Assembly: GCA_013349295.1 (NCBI GenBank)
Contig: DUZW01000001.1
Span: forward strand, 124,001-188,000
Length of the DNA stretch: 64,000 nt
Direction of reading: 5' to 3'
Source of the DNA: Deltaproteobacteria bacterium
Lineage (GTDB): Bacteria; Desulfobacterota; Desulfobulbia; Desulfobulbales; Desulfurivibrionaceae
Below are positions 9,807-19,912 of the stretch, one piece after another. Every line of letters starts with the position of its first letter. The first letter of the stretch is position 1. Under the pieces are notes generated by a model, which searched no databases, had not been told where the DNA came from, and saw nothing but the letters and a program-made list of their open reading frames with translations. Position numbers and translations under genes: made by a program.

Positions 9807-11471
9807 CTACAGCACCACATGCTGCTGGCGCTGATGCCCGGCAACGCTCTCCTGTTCCGGAAGAAAACAGACATAACCCGCCGGGGAGGCATCGCCCTCC
9901 GCCAGCCCCACCACCTTCAGCAACGGACCGGAAAACCGGGCAAAGATCCCCCGCTTGAAAAATTCGTTCCTGGTCAGCCGGGTATAATAGGGCGGCTGGG
10001 ATTCCGCCAAATTCCGCCAGAGATAATCCCTGATCTCCTTGGATGATTCCGCGGCAAGGCACGGCGGCAGGATCCTCTGTCCGCTCACCAGCCAGTCAAA
10101 CCGGAGCAGCTCACAAAAAAGCTCCCGGTCAGACCGGGGCTGGGCCAGCTCGACCAGCATTCTGGTCATGAGTTCCTGGGTTTTCGCCAGAGAGAAAAAA
10201 TCCGCTGCCTGGCAGACTGCGAGCAATTGTGCAAAAAAGCCAAAAGGTTCTTCGCCTCTTTTCCTGATATAATCCAAGGTGTTCCTGAAAAACCGATTGT
10301 TGTAAAACGCCTCCAGGCATTCTCCCAGCCAGTACAACCGGCGCAGATCGGCATGCTCAAGCCAGCGGGTGGCCAACACCGAATAGGGCGGCGTGGCCGA
10401 ACTGACAAGGCCGAAATCCGCATCCCGACTGATCGCCGTGCCGGGGAGAACCTTGAGCAACCCCATCTGGAGATGGTGGGGCGCCATGGCGAAGGCCTCG
10501 TTCAAAGAGTTCCGGAAGGTTGCCTCGGTTTCACAGGGAAGCCCGAGAATCAGATCAAGATGCAGGTGGATGTTACCCAACGCCACCAGACGGCGGATAT
10601 TTTCCCCGGCCCTGATCAGATCCATCCTCCGGTTTACCGCGACCAGAGTGGCCGGATGAGTGGACTGCAAGCCGATTTCAAACTGAAACCGGCCATGGGG
10701 AACCTGGGCCAGAAAGACAAACATCTCTTCGCTAAACAGATCCGGGGCGATCTCGAAATGAAAAAGAGTCTCCCCCGGCTGGGCGAGGAGATAGCGCCAG
10801 ATAGCCAAGGCGCGCTCGGGCAAGGCGTTGAAGGTCCGGTCCACGAAGCGAATGATCTTCGGAGCATGAGCAAGAATCACGGCCAGCTCACGCTCTACCT
10901 CACCAAGCTCCCGATAGCGCACCCCCTGCCCCACCGAAGAGAGACAATAACTGCACGAAAACGGGCAGCCACGGGATGACTCATAGTAGATATTGCGGTT
11001 TTCCAGATGCGCGGCAAAATCGGCTTCCTGGTACGGCATAGCAAACGGCGGGGAACCTTCCCCCCGGTACTCGCCCCGCAAGGCGCCCGCCGCCAGATCG
11101 CGGAAAAAATCATTCCCCAACCCCTCCACCTCGCCTCGGACAACGGTACAGCCCGCAGGCAGATGTTTCGTTGCCATGAAGGTTGCCTCGGGCCCGCCGA
11201 GGATGATCGGAACCCTGGGCAAAATCCGCCGCAGGTCACCAACAAGCCGCATGGTATACTCTGCATTCCAGATGTAGACGGAAAAACAGAGAACCTCCGG
11301 TTGGTCGCCGGTTATCCGGACCAGGGTCTCGTAATAGGGGTCGTTGATGGTGAACTGGCGCAGGACAAGGCGGCTTTCCGGCAGTTCCCGCGCCAGGGCG
11401 TTGCGCACATGGAACAGCGCCGGGCAGGAATGGGAGTAGCGGGCATTGAGGGTGATCAGGCTGATTTGCAT
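9807..11471 (-). CDS. B12-binding domain radical SAM protein (DUF4080 type)
   Basis: This is a cobalamin-dependent radical SAM enzyme of unknown reaction. 554 aa. The N-terminal 140 residues form a B12-binding-like Rossmann domain (LITLNARYSHSCPALFHVRNAL, then ILGGPEATF). The radical SAM core follows with the 4Fe-4S triad CPFSCSYC and a barrel continuing through FVDRTFNA and FEIGLQSTHP. A C-terminal region (residues about 370-540) without Fe-S motifs resembles DUF4080. The usual B12-ligating DxHxxG is not evident, as in many members of this group. The gene stands alone, convergent with the alcohol dehydrogenase and divergent from lgt, so the context gives no substrate. Confidence 0.88.
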   Translation of the reverse strand: MQISLITLNARYSHSCPALFHVRNALARELPESRLVLRQFTINDPYYETLVRITGDQPEVLCFSVYIWNAEYTMRLVGDLRRILPRVPIILGGPEATFMATKHLPAGCTVVRGEVEGLGNDFFRDLAAGALRGEYRGEGSPPFAMPYQEADFAAHLENRNIYYESSRGCPFSCSYCLSSVGQGVRYRELGEVERELAVILAHAPKIIRFVDRTFNALPERALAIWRYLLAQPGETLFHFEIAPDLFSEEMFVFLAQVPHGRFQFEIGLQSTHPATLVAVNRRMDLIRAGENIRRLVALGNIHLHLDLILGLPCETEATFRNSLNEAFAMAPHHLQMGLLKVLPGTAISRDADFGLVSSATPPYSVLATRWLEHADLRRLYWLGECLEAFYNNRFFRNTLDYIRKRGEEPFGFFAQLLAVCQAADFFSLAKTQELMTRMLVELAQPRSDRELFCELLRFDWLVSGQRILPPCLAAESSKEIRDYLWRNLAESQPPYYTRLTRNEFFKRGIFARFSGPLLKVVGLAEGDASPAGYVCFLPEQESVAGHQRQQHVVL

Positions 11472-11632
11472 TGTTTAACCTGCGGGAAACGGGTACATAT
11501 TTGTTTTTAACGATGCAGACAAGCGTCGCCTCGGCAAGGTACACTATTTGATTTTTAAAACAATTCTATTCGCATCCCGGCCCCCGTTGCGACACCTTTT
11601 CATTTTTAACTTTCACCTTTTGATCGACCGCC

Positions 11633-12430
11633 ATGCTCCCCTACCCTGAGATCGACCCTGTTCTCCTCCACCTCGGCCCCCTCCAGGTCCGCTGGTACGG
11701 CCTTATGTATGTTCTGGGCTTTATCGCCTCCTATCAGCTAGTCCGCCACCAGATCAAACGATACAACCTCACCGTGCTGGCCCGACATTTTGAAAACCTT
11801 AACCTGGTGCTGATCATCAGTCTGGTGCTGGGCGCCCGCTTGGGCTATGTTCTGTTCTACAATCCCGGCTACTATCTGGAAAACCCCCAGGACATCCTGG
11901 CCACCTGGCAGGGCGGCATGTCCTTCCATGGGGCCCTGGTCGGCATGCTTCTCGGCGGCCTGCTCTTCTGCCGGGTCACAGGTCTTCCTTTCTGGCAAAA
12001 CGCGGATATCTACATCATCACCACCCCCATCGGCCTTGGATTGGGACGAATCGGCAACTTCATCAACGGCGAACTCTACGGCCGGACGAGCGATGTTCCC
12101 TGGGCCATGGTTTTTCCGACGGGCGGGCCGTTCCCGCGCCATCCCTCCCAACTCTACGAAGCGTTCCTTGAAGGGATAGTACTCTTTTCCCTGCTCTGGC
12201 TCTTGAAAAACCAATACTGGCAGCGACGCTGGCCCACCGGTTCGCTCCTGGCCCTGTTTCTCCTGCTGTACGGCATTTTTCGCACCATCGTCGAGCTCTT
12301 CCGCCAGCCCGATGCCCAGCTCGGCTTTCTTTTTAATGTCGTTACCATGGGCCAGCTGTTGAGCAGCCTGATGATAGGGACCGGACTTCTCATTCTCTTC
12401 TTCAGACGGAAAAGCGCCGGACCTGCCTGA
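11633..12430 (+). CDS. lgt: Prolipoprotein diacylglyceryl transferase
   Basis: This inner-membrane enzyme transfers diacylglycerol from phosphatidylglycerol to the lipobox cysteine of prolipoproteins, the first step of lipoprotein maturation. 265 aa with about seven membrane segments. The family signature GLGRIGNFINGELYGR is present (GRxGNFxNxE core), as is the SFHGALVGML block with the catalytic His. PRHPSQLYEA and a C-terminal REP-like FRQPDAQLG region complete the match. It lies immediately upstream of the M16 peptidase with a 206-bp gap. At least one lipoprotein substrate occurs in this window (the FlgO-like protein at 19.9-20.7 kb). Confidence 0.97.
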   Translation: MLPYPEIDPVLLHLGPLQVRWYGLMYVLGFIASYQLVRHQIKRYNLTVLARHFENLNLVLIISLVLGARLGYVLFYNPGYYLENPQDILATWQGGMSFHGALVGMLLGGLLFCRVTGLPFWQNADIYIITTPIGLGLGRIGNFINGELYGRTSDVPWAMVFPTGGPFPRHPSQLYEAFLEGIVLFSLLWLLKNQYWQRRWPTGSLLALFLLLYGIFRTIVELFRQPDAQLGFLFNVVTMGQLLSSLMIGTGLLILFFRRKSAGPA

Positions 12431-12636
12431 TCTCTTGCGGCACAATCCTCGGATGTTCAGGAACCGTCAGGCAATAACCATCGCTATTGTCACGCGTGCC
12501 GTTACGGCCCTGTTTAAAATTAGATGAAAATTTTATTGCTTCGGCTTACAGTGCTCAAGAAACAATAAAACAATCTCCGAAGCGTCCCACGTAAAAATAC
12601 GCTTTTAACGGTTGTTACAGCCCCCGGCCAAAAATA

Positions 12637-15465
12637 ATGACCCACACCTTAGAACCATGCGGCACGCCAAACTCGAGGCCTGAACCCGGTTGCCCCCATC
12701 GGGTTCACCGACTCTTTTTCTTCCTTTTTCTCCTGTGTATAATTATGACCCATACCCCTGTCGAAGCCATTGAAATCGCCCCACACCTGCACAAAAACAC
12801 CCTGGACAACGGCCTGACCGTTCTGGTCAAGGAGACCCCCGGCACCAAGGTGGCCACGGTCCAGATCTGGGTCAAGGCCGGGAGCATTTACGAAGCAAAA
12901 AATGAGGCGGGGATCACACATCTCATCGAGCACATGATCTTCAAGGGCACACCCACCCGCGCCCCCGGCGAGGTTGCGGGGGGGATCGAGGCCATGGGCG
13001 GCCAGATCAACGCTTACACCTCCTACGAATACACGGTCTACCACGCCACCCTCTCTTCCCGGAACTGGGGGGATGCCCTGGAGGTGCTCACCGACGCGGT
13101 GCTGCACTCGAATTTCGATGCCGGAGAACTGGAAAGGGAAAAAAAGGTGGTGCTGGAAGAAATCAGCATGCGCAAGGACCGGGCGAATATCGCCCTGTTT
13201 CAGGAGCTCATGGCCCAGGCCTACACGGTGCATCCCTATCGGCTGCCCATCAGCGGCACGGCGGAGAGTGTCAGCGCTATCAGCCGCGAGGACATCCTCC
13301 GCTACATGAAAAAACATTATCACCCCAACAATTTTACCGTCGTGGTGGTGGGTGATGTCCGGGTACAGCAGGTGGTGGATACGGTGAACGACCTGATGGG
13401 GGGATTGCCCAAAAGCGAGAACAAGCCGCCCACCATCCCCAAGGAACCGGCACAGGCGGCAACCCGCCTGTTCGCCCTGACCGAGGACGTCAACCAGACC
13501 CAGCTGGCCCTGGCCTTTCCCGGCCCGTCCTTCAAGGGTCAGGATGCGGCCATTGTTGATGTCATGACCACCATTCTCGCCAGCGGCGAAACCTCCCGCC
13601 TTTACACCCGGCTGCGTAACGAAAAAGGGCTGGTCTACCGCATCGACGGCTCGGCCTTTACCCCCCGTGACCCGGGCTTGCTGGAATTCACCGCCACCCT
13701 GGACGCGGAAAAGGCCTCAACCGTCCTTGAAGAAATGCTCACCGAGATCTTCCGGATGAAACACAGCAAGGTAAGCGATGAGGAGCTTGACCGGGCCAAA
13801 CGTAACCTGGAAAGTGATTTCATCTTTAACCTGGAGCGGGCCGAAGGACAGGCCCGAGTATTGGGCTCCTTCGAGTTCCTGACCGGAGATCCGCGCGAGG
13901 ACAAATATCTTGCCCGGGTCCGGGCGGTGAGCAAGGAGGACATCCAGCGGGTGGCCGCCTTCTATCTCAAGGGCGAGCATCTCACCGTGGGCAGCATTGC
14001 CCCGCTCGGCACCACCCTGACCTTGAATCAAGCGCAACAACTGGCGCAGATCATCGCCAAGGCCGAGGCAACAGCCAAGCTGGGCCAACCCGCCTCACAA
14101 GTGGACGACGCCTATCTGACCGGGGTCCACCGTTTTCAGCTGAAAAACGGCATTCGGCTTCTGGTCCGGGAAAATCATGACGTGCCCACCGTTTCCATCC
14201 GGGCCGTGCTGCCCGGCGGGCTCCGCAGCGAAACCCAGATCACCAACGGAGCCTTTGCCTTTATCAGCGAGCTTCTGCCCAAGGGCACGGAAAAGCTGAG
14301 CGCGGAGAAGCTGGCCAAGAAAGTGGCCAACATGGCCGGGTCTCTCGGCGGCTTCAACGGCAAGAACACCTTCGGGGTCAAGGGCGACTTTTTATCCCGT
14401 TTCACCAATGAGGGGTTGGCCCTGGTCCGGGATGTGATCATCACCCCGGCCTTCGCCCCGACAGAGGCCGAAAAAATCCGACCGGAACTGCTTTCCCAGC
14501 TCAAGAATCAAGAAGACTCCCTGCCCAGCCTGGGCTTCAAGGAATTCAACAAACGGTTGTTCATGGGCCATCCCTACGGCCTCAACACACTGGGCAACGA
14601 GACCGTGATCAACAACGTCAGCGTGGCCGATCTCAAACGGTTGTACGAAGAGCACGCCAGACCCGAGGCCCTGGTCCTGGCCGTGGCAGGCGACGTTGAC
14701 GCCGAAACGGTCAGGGCGACAGTGGAGAAACTGTTCGGCGCCTGGCGCACGGCCCCGGTAAAAAAATCCCAGGTGGAAGAAAGCGCCCTGCCCCCCGATG
14801 TGCCGGTCGGCCCGGAGATTATCAGCATCCCCCGCGACAAGCAGCAGGTGCATATCATCATCGGCTTTGTCGGCACCACCCTGAACAGTGAAGACCGCTA
14901 CGGCCTCGAGGTACTGGACACCGCCCTTTCCGGCCAGAGCGGCCGATTGTTCACTGAGTTGCGCGACAAGGAGAGCCTGGCCTACAGTCTCTCCTCCTTC
15001 TCCCTTCTGGGGCTGGATACCGGCTCCTTCGGCATCTATATCGGCACCAGCCCGGACAAGAAGGACCAGGCCATCAAGGCTGTCTGGCAACAGCTTTATC
15101 GGGTGATGGAAGAGCCGCTCAGCGAGGAAGAACTGACCAAGGCCAAGAACGTTTTGATCAGCAATTACGAACTGGGGTTGCAGACCCGTGGCAATCAGGC
15201 CATGGAAATGGCCCTCAACGAGACCTACGGCCTGGGGCAGGATTTCGGCAACCGTTATGTGCACGCCCTTGAACAGGTCGATGCCCTTACGGTGCAGGCC
15301 ATGGCCCGCAAATACATCCGTCCCGGCAACTATGTGCAGGTCACGGTGGGGGCGAGCGCCGCCCCTCTCCTTCCGGAACAGGCGCCCGAGAAGACGCCTC
15401 AATCCGAAGCCGAGCCCGAGGCCGAGCCCGCCGCCCCCATTCCTTCAGAAAATATCGGTGAATAA
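12637..15465 (+). CDS. M16 family zinc peptidase, two fused halves, exported
   Basis: This is a pitrilysin-type metallopeptidase likely acting on peptides in the periplasm. 942 aa, consistent with two fused M16 units. The first unit has the inverted zinc motif HLIEH at residues 95-99 and the downstream Glu region [12 protein letters not shown]. The second unit, starting near residue 490 ([19 protein letters not shown]), has [10 protein letters not shown] where the zinc motif should be and is therefore catalytically empty, as is usual for the C-terminal half. A hydrophobic stretch [11 protein letters not shown] (26-36) serves as signal, preceded by an unusually long hydrophilic n-region; an internal ATG at 12745 would lose the signal. 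The C-terminal tail is an EPEAEPAAP repeat. It ends one base before rpe. Confidence 0.92.
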   Translation: MTHTLEPCGTPNSRPEPGCPHRVHRLFFFLFLLCIIMTHTPVEAIEIAPHLHKNTLDNGLTVLVKETPGTKVATVQIWVKAGSIYEAKNEAGITHLIEHMIFKGTPTRAPGEVAGGIEAMGGQINAYTSYEYTVYHATLSSRNWGDALEVLTDAVLHSNFDAGELEREKKVVLEEISMRKDRANIALFQELMAQAYTVHPYRLPISGTAESVSAISREDILRYMKKHYHPNNFTVVVVGDVRVQQVVDTVNDLMGGLPKSENKPPTIPKEPAQAATRLFALTEDVNQTQLALAFPGPSFKGQDAAIVDVMTTILASGETSRLYTRLRNEKGLVYRIDGSAFTPRDPGLLEFTATLDAEKASTVLEEMLTEIFRMKHSKVSDEELDRAKRNLESDFIFNLERAEGQARVLGSFEFLTGDPREDKYLARVRAVSKEDIQRVAAFYLKGEHLTVGSIAPLGTTLTLNQAQQLAQIIAKAEATAKLGQPASQVDDAYLTGVHRFQLKNGIRLLVRENHDVPTVSIRAVLPGGLRSETQITNGAFAFISELLPKGTEKLSAEKLAKKVANMAGSLGGFNGKNTFGVKGDFLSRFTNEGLALVRDVIITPAFAPTEAEKIRPELLSQLKNQEDSLPSLGFKEFNKRLFMGHPYGLNTLGNETVINNVSVADLKRLYEEHARPEALVLAVAGDVDAETVRATVEKLFGAWRTAPVKKSQVEESALPPDVPVGPEIISIPRDKQQVHIIIGFVGTTLNSEDRYGLEVLDTALSGQSGRLFTELRDKESLAYSLSSFSLLGLDTGSFGIYIGTSPDKKDQAIKAVWQQLYRVMEEPLSEEELTKAKNVLISNYELGLQTRGNQAMEMALNETYGLGQDFGNRYVHALEQVDALTVQAMARKYIRPGNYVQVTVGASAAPLLPEQAPEKTPQSEAEPEAEPAAPIPSENIGE

Positions 15466-15466
15466 G

Positions 15467-16126
15467 ATGCTTCATCCCATGATTGCCCCCTCCATCCTCT
15501 CCGCGGATTTCTCCCGGCTGGGAGAAGAAATAACCGACGTGGCCAAGGCTGGCGCGGATGTGATCCACATCGACGTGATGGACGGCCATTTCGTGCCCAA
15601 CATCACCATCGGTCCGCTGGTTGTGAAGGCGGTGCGCAAGATCACCGATCTGCCCCTGGATGTCCACCTGATGATCGAAAACGCCGATGCCTATCTGGAA
15701 GATTTTGCCAATGCCGGGGCGGACTGGATCACGGTACATGTGGAAACCGGCTATCACCTGCACCGGACCATCCACCGCATCAAGGAACTGGGCAAGAAGG
15801 CGGGGGCGGTGCTCAACCCGGCCACCCCACTTACCACTCTGGAGGAGATTCTGCCCGACCTGGACTTGGTAATGCTGATGACCGTCAACCCCGGCTTCGG
15901 CGGGCAGTCGTTCATCGAAAGCTCCCTGGCCAAGATCAGGCAGCTTAAAAAGATGATCGACGACCGCAATCTTACCGTGGGTATCGAGGTGGACGGCGGG
16001 GTAAGCCCGAAAACCATCACCCCCATTGCCGCCGCCGGAGCCAACATCTTCGTGGCAGGTTCCGCCGTGTTCGGCCAGGATGATTATGCCAAGGTCATTG
16101 CCGAGCTCAAGGGTGGTTGCAGGTAA
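15467..16126 (+). CDS. rpe: Ribulose-phosphate 3-epimerase
   Basis: This enzyme interconverts ribulose 5-phosphate and xylulose 5-phosphate in the pentose phosphate pathway. 219 aa TIM barrel, normal length. The start [18 protein letters not shown], the metal-binding [18 protein letters not shown] and the second Asp in VGIEVDGGV are all present, as is [10 protein letters not shown]. The same frame is open for another 93 codons upstream, but that stretch overlaps the M16 gene; ATG 15467 is the homologous start. It follows the M16 stop after a single base, so the two are cotranscribed and probably coupled. The TAA stop lies at the first bases of a palindromic repeat. Confidence 0.96.
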   Translation: MLHPMIAPSILSADFSRLGEEITDVAKAGADVIHIDVMDGHFVPNITIGPLVVKAVRKITDLPLDVHLMIENADAYLEDFANAGADWITVHVETGYHLHRTIHRIKELGKKAGAVLNPATPLTTLEEILPDLDLVMLMTVNPGFGGQSFIESSLAKIRQLKKMIDDRNLTVGIEVDGGVSPKTITPIAAAGANIFVAGSAVFGQDDYAKVIAELKGGCR

Positions 16127-16229
16127 CTCGCCACCACCACATCTGCTTTGTCATCGGCCTGCTCATGTGCAATAGCACACTTCGCAGACCTCTTTCGTAC
16201 TTCTGCGGCACTGCCGAACAGTTATTACC
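16124..16229. repeat. Dispersed palindromic element, long copy
   Basis: This 106-bp sequence begins with TAACT and ends with AGTTATTACC, and contains internal complementary blocks (GGCCTGC with GCAGACC, and GTGC-AATA-GCAC), so it can fold into a long hairpin. Its left part (TTGTCATCGGC) and right part (ACCTCTT...CTGCG.CACTGC..A.CAGTTA) recur at 48337-48410 without the central 28 bases. In both copies the first three bases are the stop codon of the preceding gene. It may also end transcription after rpe. Confidence 0.6.
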
Positions 16230-16262
16230 GTTGAGAATTTTCGGCGTTAAGTGAAGTGTTCT

Positions 16263-17159
16263 TCATCGCCCCCCTGTCCTTTCCTGCCAGAGTTTCTCCA
16301 TGTCCTGCCGGTCAAAGAGGTAGGTGGTATTGCAATAATGACAGCAGGTCTCCACGGGAAACGGCCCTGTTCGCAGCTCGTCCAGATCCTTTTCCGGAAG
16401 GGTGAGGAGGCGGGCGGTGATCTCTTCCCGAGAGCAGGGACAGGCAAAAAGAACCGGCCTGGTGGTGAGCAGTTCCGGCTGAAAGGCACCGAACTCTTTC
16501 GCAAGCAAACCCTCCGGCCCGCCACCTTCGGCAAAATAACGGCCCAGGGACGGTAACTCGGCAAGGCGTTTTTCCAGCTCCGCCATAAGCTCAGGTTCGG
16601 CTCCGGGCATGGCTTGCAGCAACAGACCTCCGGCCCCCACCGGCAGACCGGCGCCGTCAAACTGAATGCTCAGCGCAATGGCGGTGGGAGTCTGCTCCGA
16701 GGTCAGGAAATAATGACTGAGATCCAGGGCCAAATTCCCGTACTCCAGCATGATAGTGCCGGTGAACGGCTGGCCGGCGCCTTCAAGCTGAGTACTCACC
16801 GAGAGAAATCCCGCCCCGAAAAATGGGGCAAGATCGAAGGAATCCAAAGGCCTTTCCAGGGGGATCGGCGTCTGCCGCAGATAGCCGCGCACCTCGCCCG
16901 CGGTGTTGGCCTCCGCCACCAGCCCCTTGATCGGGCCGGAACACTCAATCCGCAAGGCAAGTCGGTCCTTCTCCCCTTTCAGGCTCGTGGCCAGCAGGGT
17001 CGCGGCCAGGCAGGCATGCCCCAAGACCAGGGTTTCCAGCACCCCCAGCCCATGCCTGATCCGCATCTCCTTGACCAAAGCGGTCCCCGCCACCAGCACC
17101 CCGCGCACGGCTTTATCTGCCAAGAGAAAGCGAGTGCGCCCGTCAGCCGACTGTTTCAT
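16263..17159 (-). CDS. hslO: Redox-regulated chaperone Hsp33
   Basis: This cytoplasmic holdase is activated by oxidation and unfolding. 298 aa. The N-terminal core starts MKQSADGRTRFLLADKAVRG and the C-terminal zinc switch has the CXC/CXXC pair: CPC in LFACPCSREE and CHYC in ETCCHYCNTTY. A longer reading from 17234 exists, but ATG 17159 has a GGGGGC ribosome site and fits the family start. It is the only gene between two terminator-like regions, so it is probably monocistronic. In an anaerobe it would serve during oxygen or bleach stress. Confidence 0.95.
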   Translation of the reverse strand: MKQSADGRTRFLLADKAVRGVLVAGTALVKEMRIRHGLGVLETLVLGHACLAATLLATSLKGEKDRLALRIECSGPIKGLVAEANTAGEVRGYLRQTPIPLERPLDSFDLAPFFGAGFLSVSTQLEGAGQPFTGTIMLEYGNLALDLSHYFLTSEQTPTAIALSIQFDGAGLPVGAGGLLLQAMPGAEPELMAELEKRLAELPSLGRYFAEGGGPEGLLAKEFGAFQPELLTTRPVLFACPCSREEITARLLTLPEKDLDELRTGPFPVETCCHYCNTTYLFDRQDMEKLWQERTGGR

Positions 17160-17327
17160 AGAGCCCCCAAATACTGCCGAAATTCCACCTTGATCTTCCC
17201 CCTTTTCTGAAGCCGGGCATACATTACCCCGCATCGTTTGCTTTCCTGATCGCCAGTTTGCACAATATACCCCGCTGAGAATTTATACACCATCGGCGAT
17301 GGTCGCGACAAATGCTTGCCACAAAAA

Positions 17328-17352
17328 AAGCCCGCTTTATACAAGCGGGCTT
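17328..17352. terminator. Bidirectional rho-independent terminator
   Basis: AAGCCCGCTT and AAGCGGGCTT form a perfect 10-bp stem around a TATAC loop, flanked by an A run on the left and a T run on the right. It lies 25 bp beyond the stop of the EIDAL-repeat gene and ends that minus-strand unit. Confidence 0.92.
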
Positions 17353-17377
17353 TTTTATAACCTGGATCGGGAAAAAA

Positions 17378-19321
17378 CTATTCGGAAATCCCCCACAGGG
17401 CTGTTTGCCGCTTGGAAACGGGGGTTATGGCGATCTCTTTACTCGCCTGCTGACCACCAGAATCCGTGGCGGTTACCCGGATGACAATCCTCGTGTTACG
17501 ATCCCCTCGAAAGGAAGAGGGCACCACAAAGGACACCGCCGACTCTTCCCCGTGCTGTTTTTCCATGTACACCGGCGTGCCTGCCAGCTGCTCCCAGCTA
17601 TATCGCACTCCGCCGGGAGAATCATCCTTGGTCGGCCCTGCGTCAAGCACCACGCTTTCCCCCACCTTGTACGAATCGGCCACCGGCCTCAGAACCAGGA
17701 CGGGCGGTTTGTCGTTGGCCTTGACCGTGATGATCAGCTTCGCGGCCTTGGAGAAAACCCCGGCAGCCTTGAAGCGGTAGCGCACCTCCTCCTTGCCGCC
17801 AAAATACCTGTCCGGCTCATAGCGATGCCGACTGCGATCAAGACGGTGCAAGGCGCCGCGCAGGGGTGCACCTCCTAGAATCTCCACGGACACCTTGGCG
17901 TCAAAAGGTTCTTCCGGATTGGCCGCAGCCCAGATCTTTTTCCAATTAATGGTGAGCGGAGCGGTGCTCAGGGTCTTGAGGCGCATATTCTTCGCACCCA
18001 CCTCCGGCCGCTCTTCCGGCGGGGCTGCTTCCGCCACCACCGGCTTGACTATCTCCGGGCCCATGACTCCGACCTTGGCAGGAGCGCTGGTCAGCTGCCC
18101 GTCGGAAACGCGGAATTCAAAGCTGTCTTCCCCGGGAAAATCCTTGTTGGGCAGATAGGTAATCTTGGGAAGATCGCCGGAGATCCTGCCGAACTTGGGA
18201 GGGGTTACAATTTCAAATTTCAGGGGATCATTATTTTCATCCGTTCCGGTAAGCTCGATGGCGAGATTCTCGTTGGGTTTAATCATGCGCCAGCGGGATT
18301 CGCTGGCCACCGGCGGTGCATTGGCGGGAGCAACCGGCGCGACGACAGCCGGCGCAACCGGCTTCTCCTGGGCAGGCGGCGGCACGGGAACCGGCATTTC
18401 GCCTTTCTTGTTTTTCGTCATGTACCAGTACCCACCTCCTCCCATCAACAACACAAGGCAAAACACCGCGATAGCCATGTTTTTATTCTTCCCTGCTTTG
18501 AGCGGCGGGGTAAAGGGATGATCTGTGCCCGAAGCAGAGGGCTTTTCCCGGCTGGTCTCCATAGTGGCCTCCGCAAGAAAATCAGGCACGGCGGCAGGAG
18601 AGGCCGTGGCAAAAATATCTTCTTCGCCCATCCCTCCCTCCGGCGTTGTGCCGATGGTATTTGTTTCATCCGGGATATCGGGAAGTTCGCCAAAATCAAA
18701 CTCATCGTCATCAAACCCGCCATCATCCGGCAACCCGAAACTCTCTTCTCCCAAGGCGGTCGCCTCTGCTTTGCCGCTCCCGCCCTGAGCCACCTCGGCA
18801 AACCCCACGGTTTCCAAACGAGCTGAGTCCTCGGCGCCGATATCGGAAAAAAGATTATCGAGATCATCCTTGCTGGGAGCGCCCAATCCCTCTGCCATGG
18901 CTGGTTCGTCTGCCCCCTTTTCCTTTCCAGCCGTGGCAAACAGATCATCAATGTCTGACTGGTCCAGATCAAAATCAGCATCGGCCGCAGCCGTAATGCC
19001 AGGCCCTTCCCCACCACCGAGCAGGGAATCGATATCGGACTGGTCCAGCTCGGCAAAGCCTTCGTCACCTCCGCCGGAGGCGGGACTCGGCATGGCACTG
19101 CTTCCGCCTCCAAGAAGGGCGTCGATATCGGACTGATCCAGTTCTCCGCCCGTATCATTTTCAGGAGACGGTCCACTGCTTGCCGGGCCTCCGCCCAGCA
19201 GAGCGTCGATGTCGGACTGATCCAGCTCTCCCAAGGCCTCTTCCGCCGGGGCGCCGGACTTGTCTTCCGCCAGATCGTCCAGCCAGTCGTCTATTTCAAG
19301 GCCTGATTTTTCTTCCGTCAT
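17378..19321 (-). CDS. Membrane protein with four EIDAL-like motifs and periplasmic Ig-like domains
   Basis: This protein was not recognised as a named family. 647 aa. The acidic N-terminal 280 residues are low-complexity and carry LDQSDIDALL at 33-42 and 61-70, LDQSDIDSLL at 92-101, LDQSDIDDLF at 119-128 and a degenerate SKDDLDNLF at 150-158. A single membrane segment (AIAVFCLVLLMGGGGYWYM, about 280-300) is followed by a Pro/Ala-rich linker, a cadherin/Big-like domain (ITYLPNKDFPGEDSFEFRVSDG) and a PKD-like domain near the C-terminus. The repeated motif resembles the CheY-binding N-terminus of FliM (LSQxEIDALL). ATG 19321 has a GGGAGACC site; nine upstream codons were excluded. The neighbours are FlgO-like genes, so a flagellar or envelope-linked scaffold role is inferred. 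Confidence 0.75.
   Translation of the reverse strand: MTEEKSGLEIDDWLDDLAEDKSGAPAEEALGELDQSDIDALLGGGPASSGPSPENDTGGELDQSDIDALLGGGSSAMPSPASGGGDEGFAELDQSDIDSLLGGGEGPGITAAADADFDLDQSDIDDLFATAGKEKGADEPAMAEGLGAPSKDDLDNLFSDIGAEDSARLETVGFAEVAQGGSGKAEATALGEESFGLPDDGGFDDDEFDFGELPDIPDETNTIGTTPEGGMGEEDIFATASPAAVPDFLAEATMETSREKPSASGTDHPFTPPLKAGKNKNMAIAVFCLVLLMGGGGYWYMTKNKKGEMPVPVPPPAQEKPVAPAVVAPVAPANAPPVASESRWRMIKPNENLAIELTGTDENNDPLKFEIVTPPKFGRISGDLPKITYLPNKDFPGEDSFEFRVSDGQLTSAPAKVGVMGPEIVKPVVAEAAPPEERPEVGAKNMRLKTLSTAPLTINWKKIWAAANPEEPFDAKVSVEILGGAPLRGALHRLDRSRHRYEPDRYFGGKEEVRYRFKAAGVFSKAAKLIITVKANDKPPVLVLRPVADSYKVGESVVLDAGPTKDDSPGGVRYSWEQLAGTPVYMEKQHGEESAVSFVVPSSFRGDRNTRIVIRVTATDSGGQQASKEIAITPVSKRQTALWGISE
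18848..19225 (-). repeat. Coding tandem motif array (DIDALL repeats)
   Basis: Four LDQSDID[A/S/D]L[L/F] motifs spaced 27-31 residues apart, joined by Gly/Ser/Pro/acidic linkers (GGGPASSG, GGGSSAMPS, GGGEGPG), plus a fifth weaker copy. The core ten residues are almost invariant while the linkers differ, which points to selection on the motif. Confidence 0.85.
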
Positions 19322-19356
19322 AAGGTCTCCCGATACTCCACGCCACACACAATCGC

Positions 19357-19899
19357 TTACTGCATATACACATAGCTATGGAGCGCCCGATAAATGGGTT
19401 CCGACATCTCGACATTCACTACATAGGAGCGGCGCTCGCCCCGGGTATTGGCCGCGGTAATGTGAATCCGCAGGTGCCCGTCCACTTCCTGAAGAATTCC
19501 GGAAACCCTCTGCTCATGCTCGCCTGGTGCGGCGGGCCGCCACACAGCCAGGGACTCATTGCCGATCACCGCGGCCATTTGCTCGGCCAGGGTCGCGCCA
19601 AGCAGGGAAACCCGCTGCCGGGTGGAAAATTCACTGAGTACGATAAAGGTCTCGATGGTCACCGGCTCGGCCGCGAAAAAACCGTTCAGGTGCTCCATGG
19701 CGTCACTGCCGACCATGGCCACCAGACCAGGCAGCGATGAGTAATTTCTCTGACTGACCAACCCCTCGGTGCCGGATCCCCTGGCAATTTCCTCTTTTTC
19801 CGTGGCCCAGGCCCCGGTTGCCCAAAAGACGCAGAACAGAACAAGCAGCACGGCCTGCGTCGGAAAAACAAAGCTTTTTACAACTCCGGATATCTTCAT
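19357..19899 (-). CDS. Small exported protein of the FlgO-like cluster, unknown
   Basis: Not recognised as a named family. 180 aa from ATG 19899, which has an AGAGGAG ribosome site; an upstream TTG was discarded. A signal peptide is clear (VVKSFVFPTQAVLLVLFCVFW, cleavage near WATEKEE). The mature part is about 150 residues, mixed alpha/beta, with VTIETFIVLSEFSTRQR and the C-terminal YVVNVEMSEPIYRALHSYVY. The overall look, a small domain with LAEQMAAVIGNESLAVWRP, recalls the FlgO/FlgT-type envelope proteins next to it. It lies between the FlgO-like lipoprotein and the EIDAL-repeat gene on the same strand with short gaps (13 and 35 bp), so cotranscription is likely. Confidence 0.7.
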   Translation of the reverse strand: MKISGVVKSFVFPTQAVLLVLFCVFWATGAWATEKEEIARGSGTEGLVSQRNYSSLPGLVAMVGSDAMEHLNGFFAAEPVTIETFIVLSEFSTRQRVSLLGATLAEQMAAVIGNESLAVWRPAAPGEHEQRVSGILQEVDGHLRIHITAANTRGERRSYVVNVEMSEPIYRALHSYVYMQ

Positions 19900-19912
19900 G
19901 CGCGGGCTCCTC

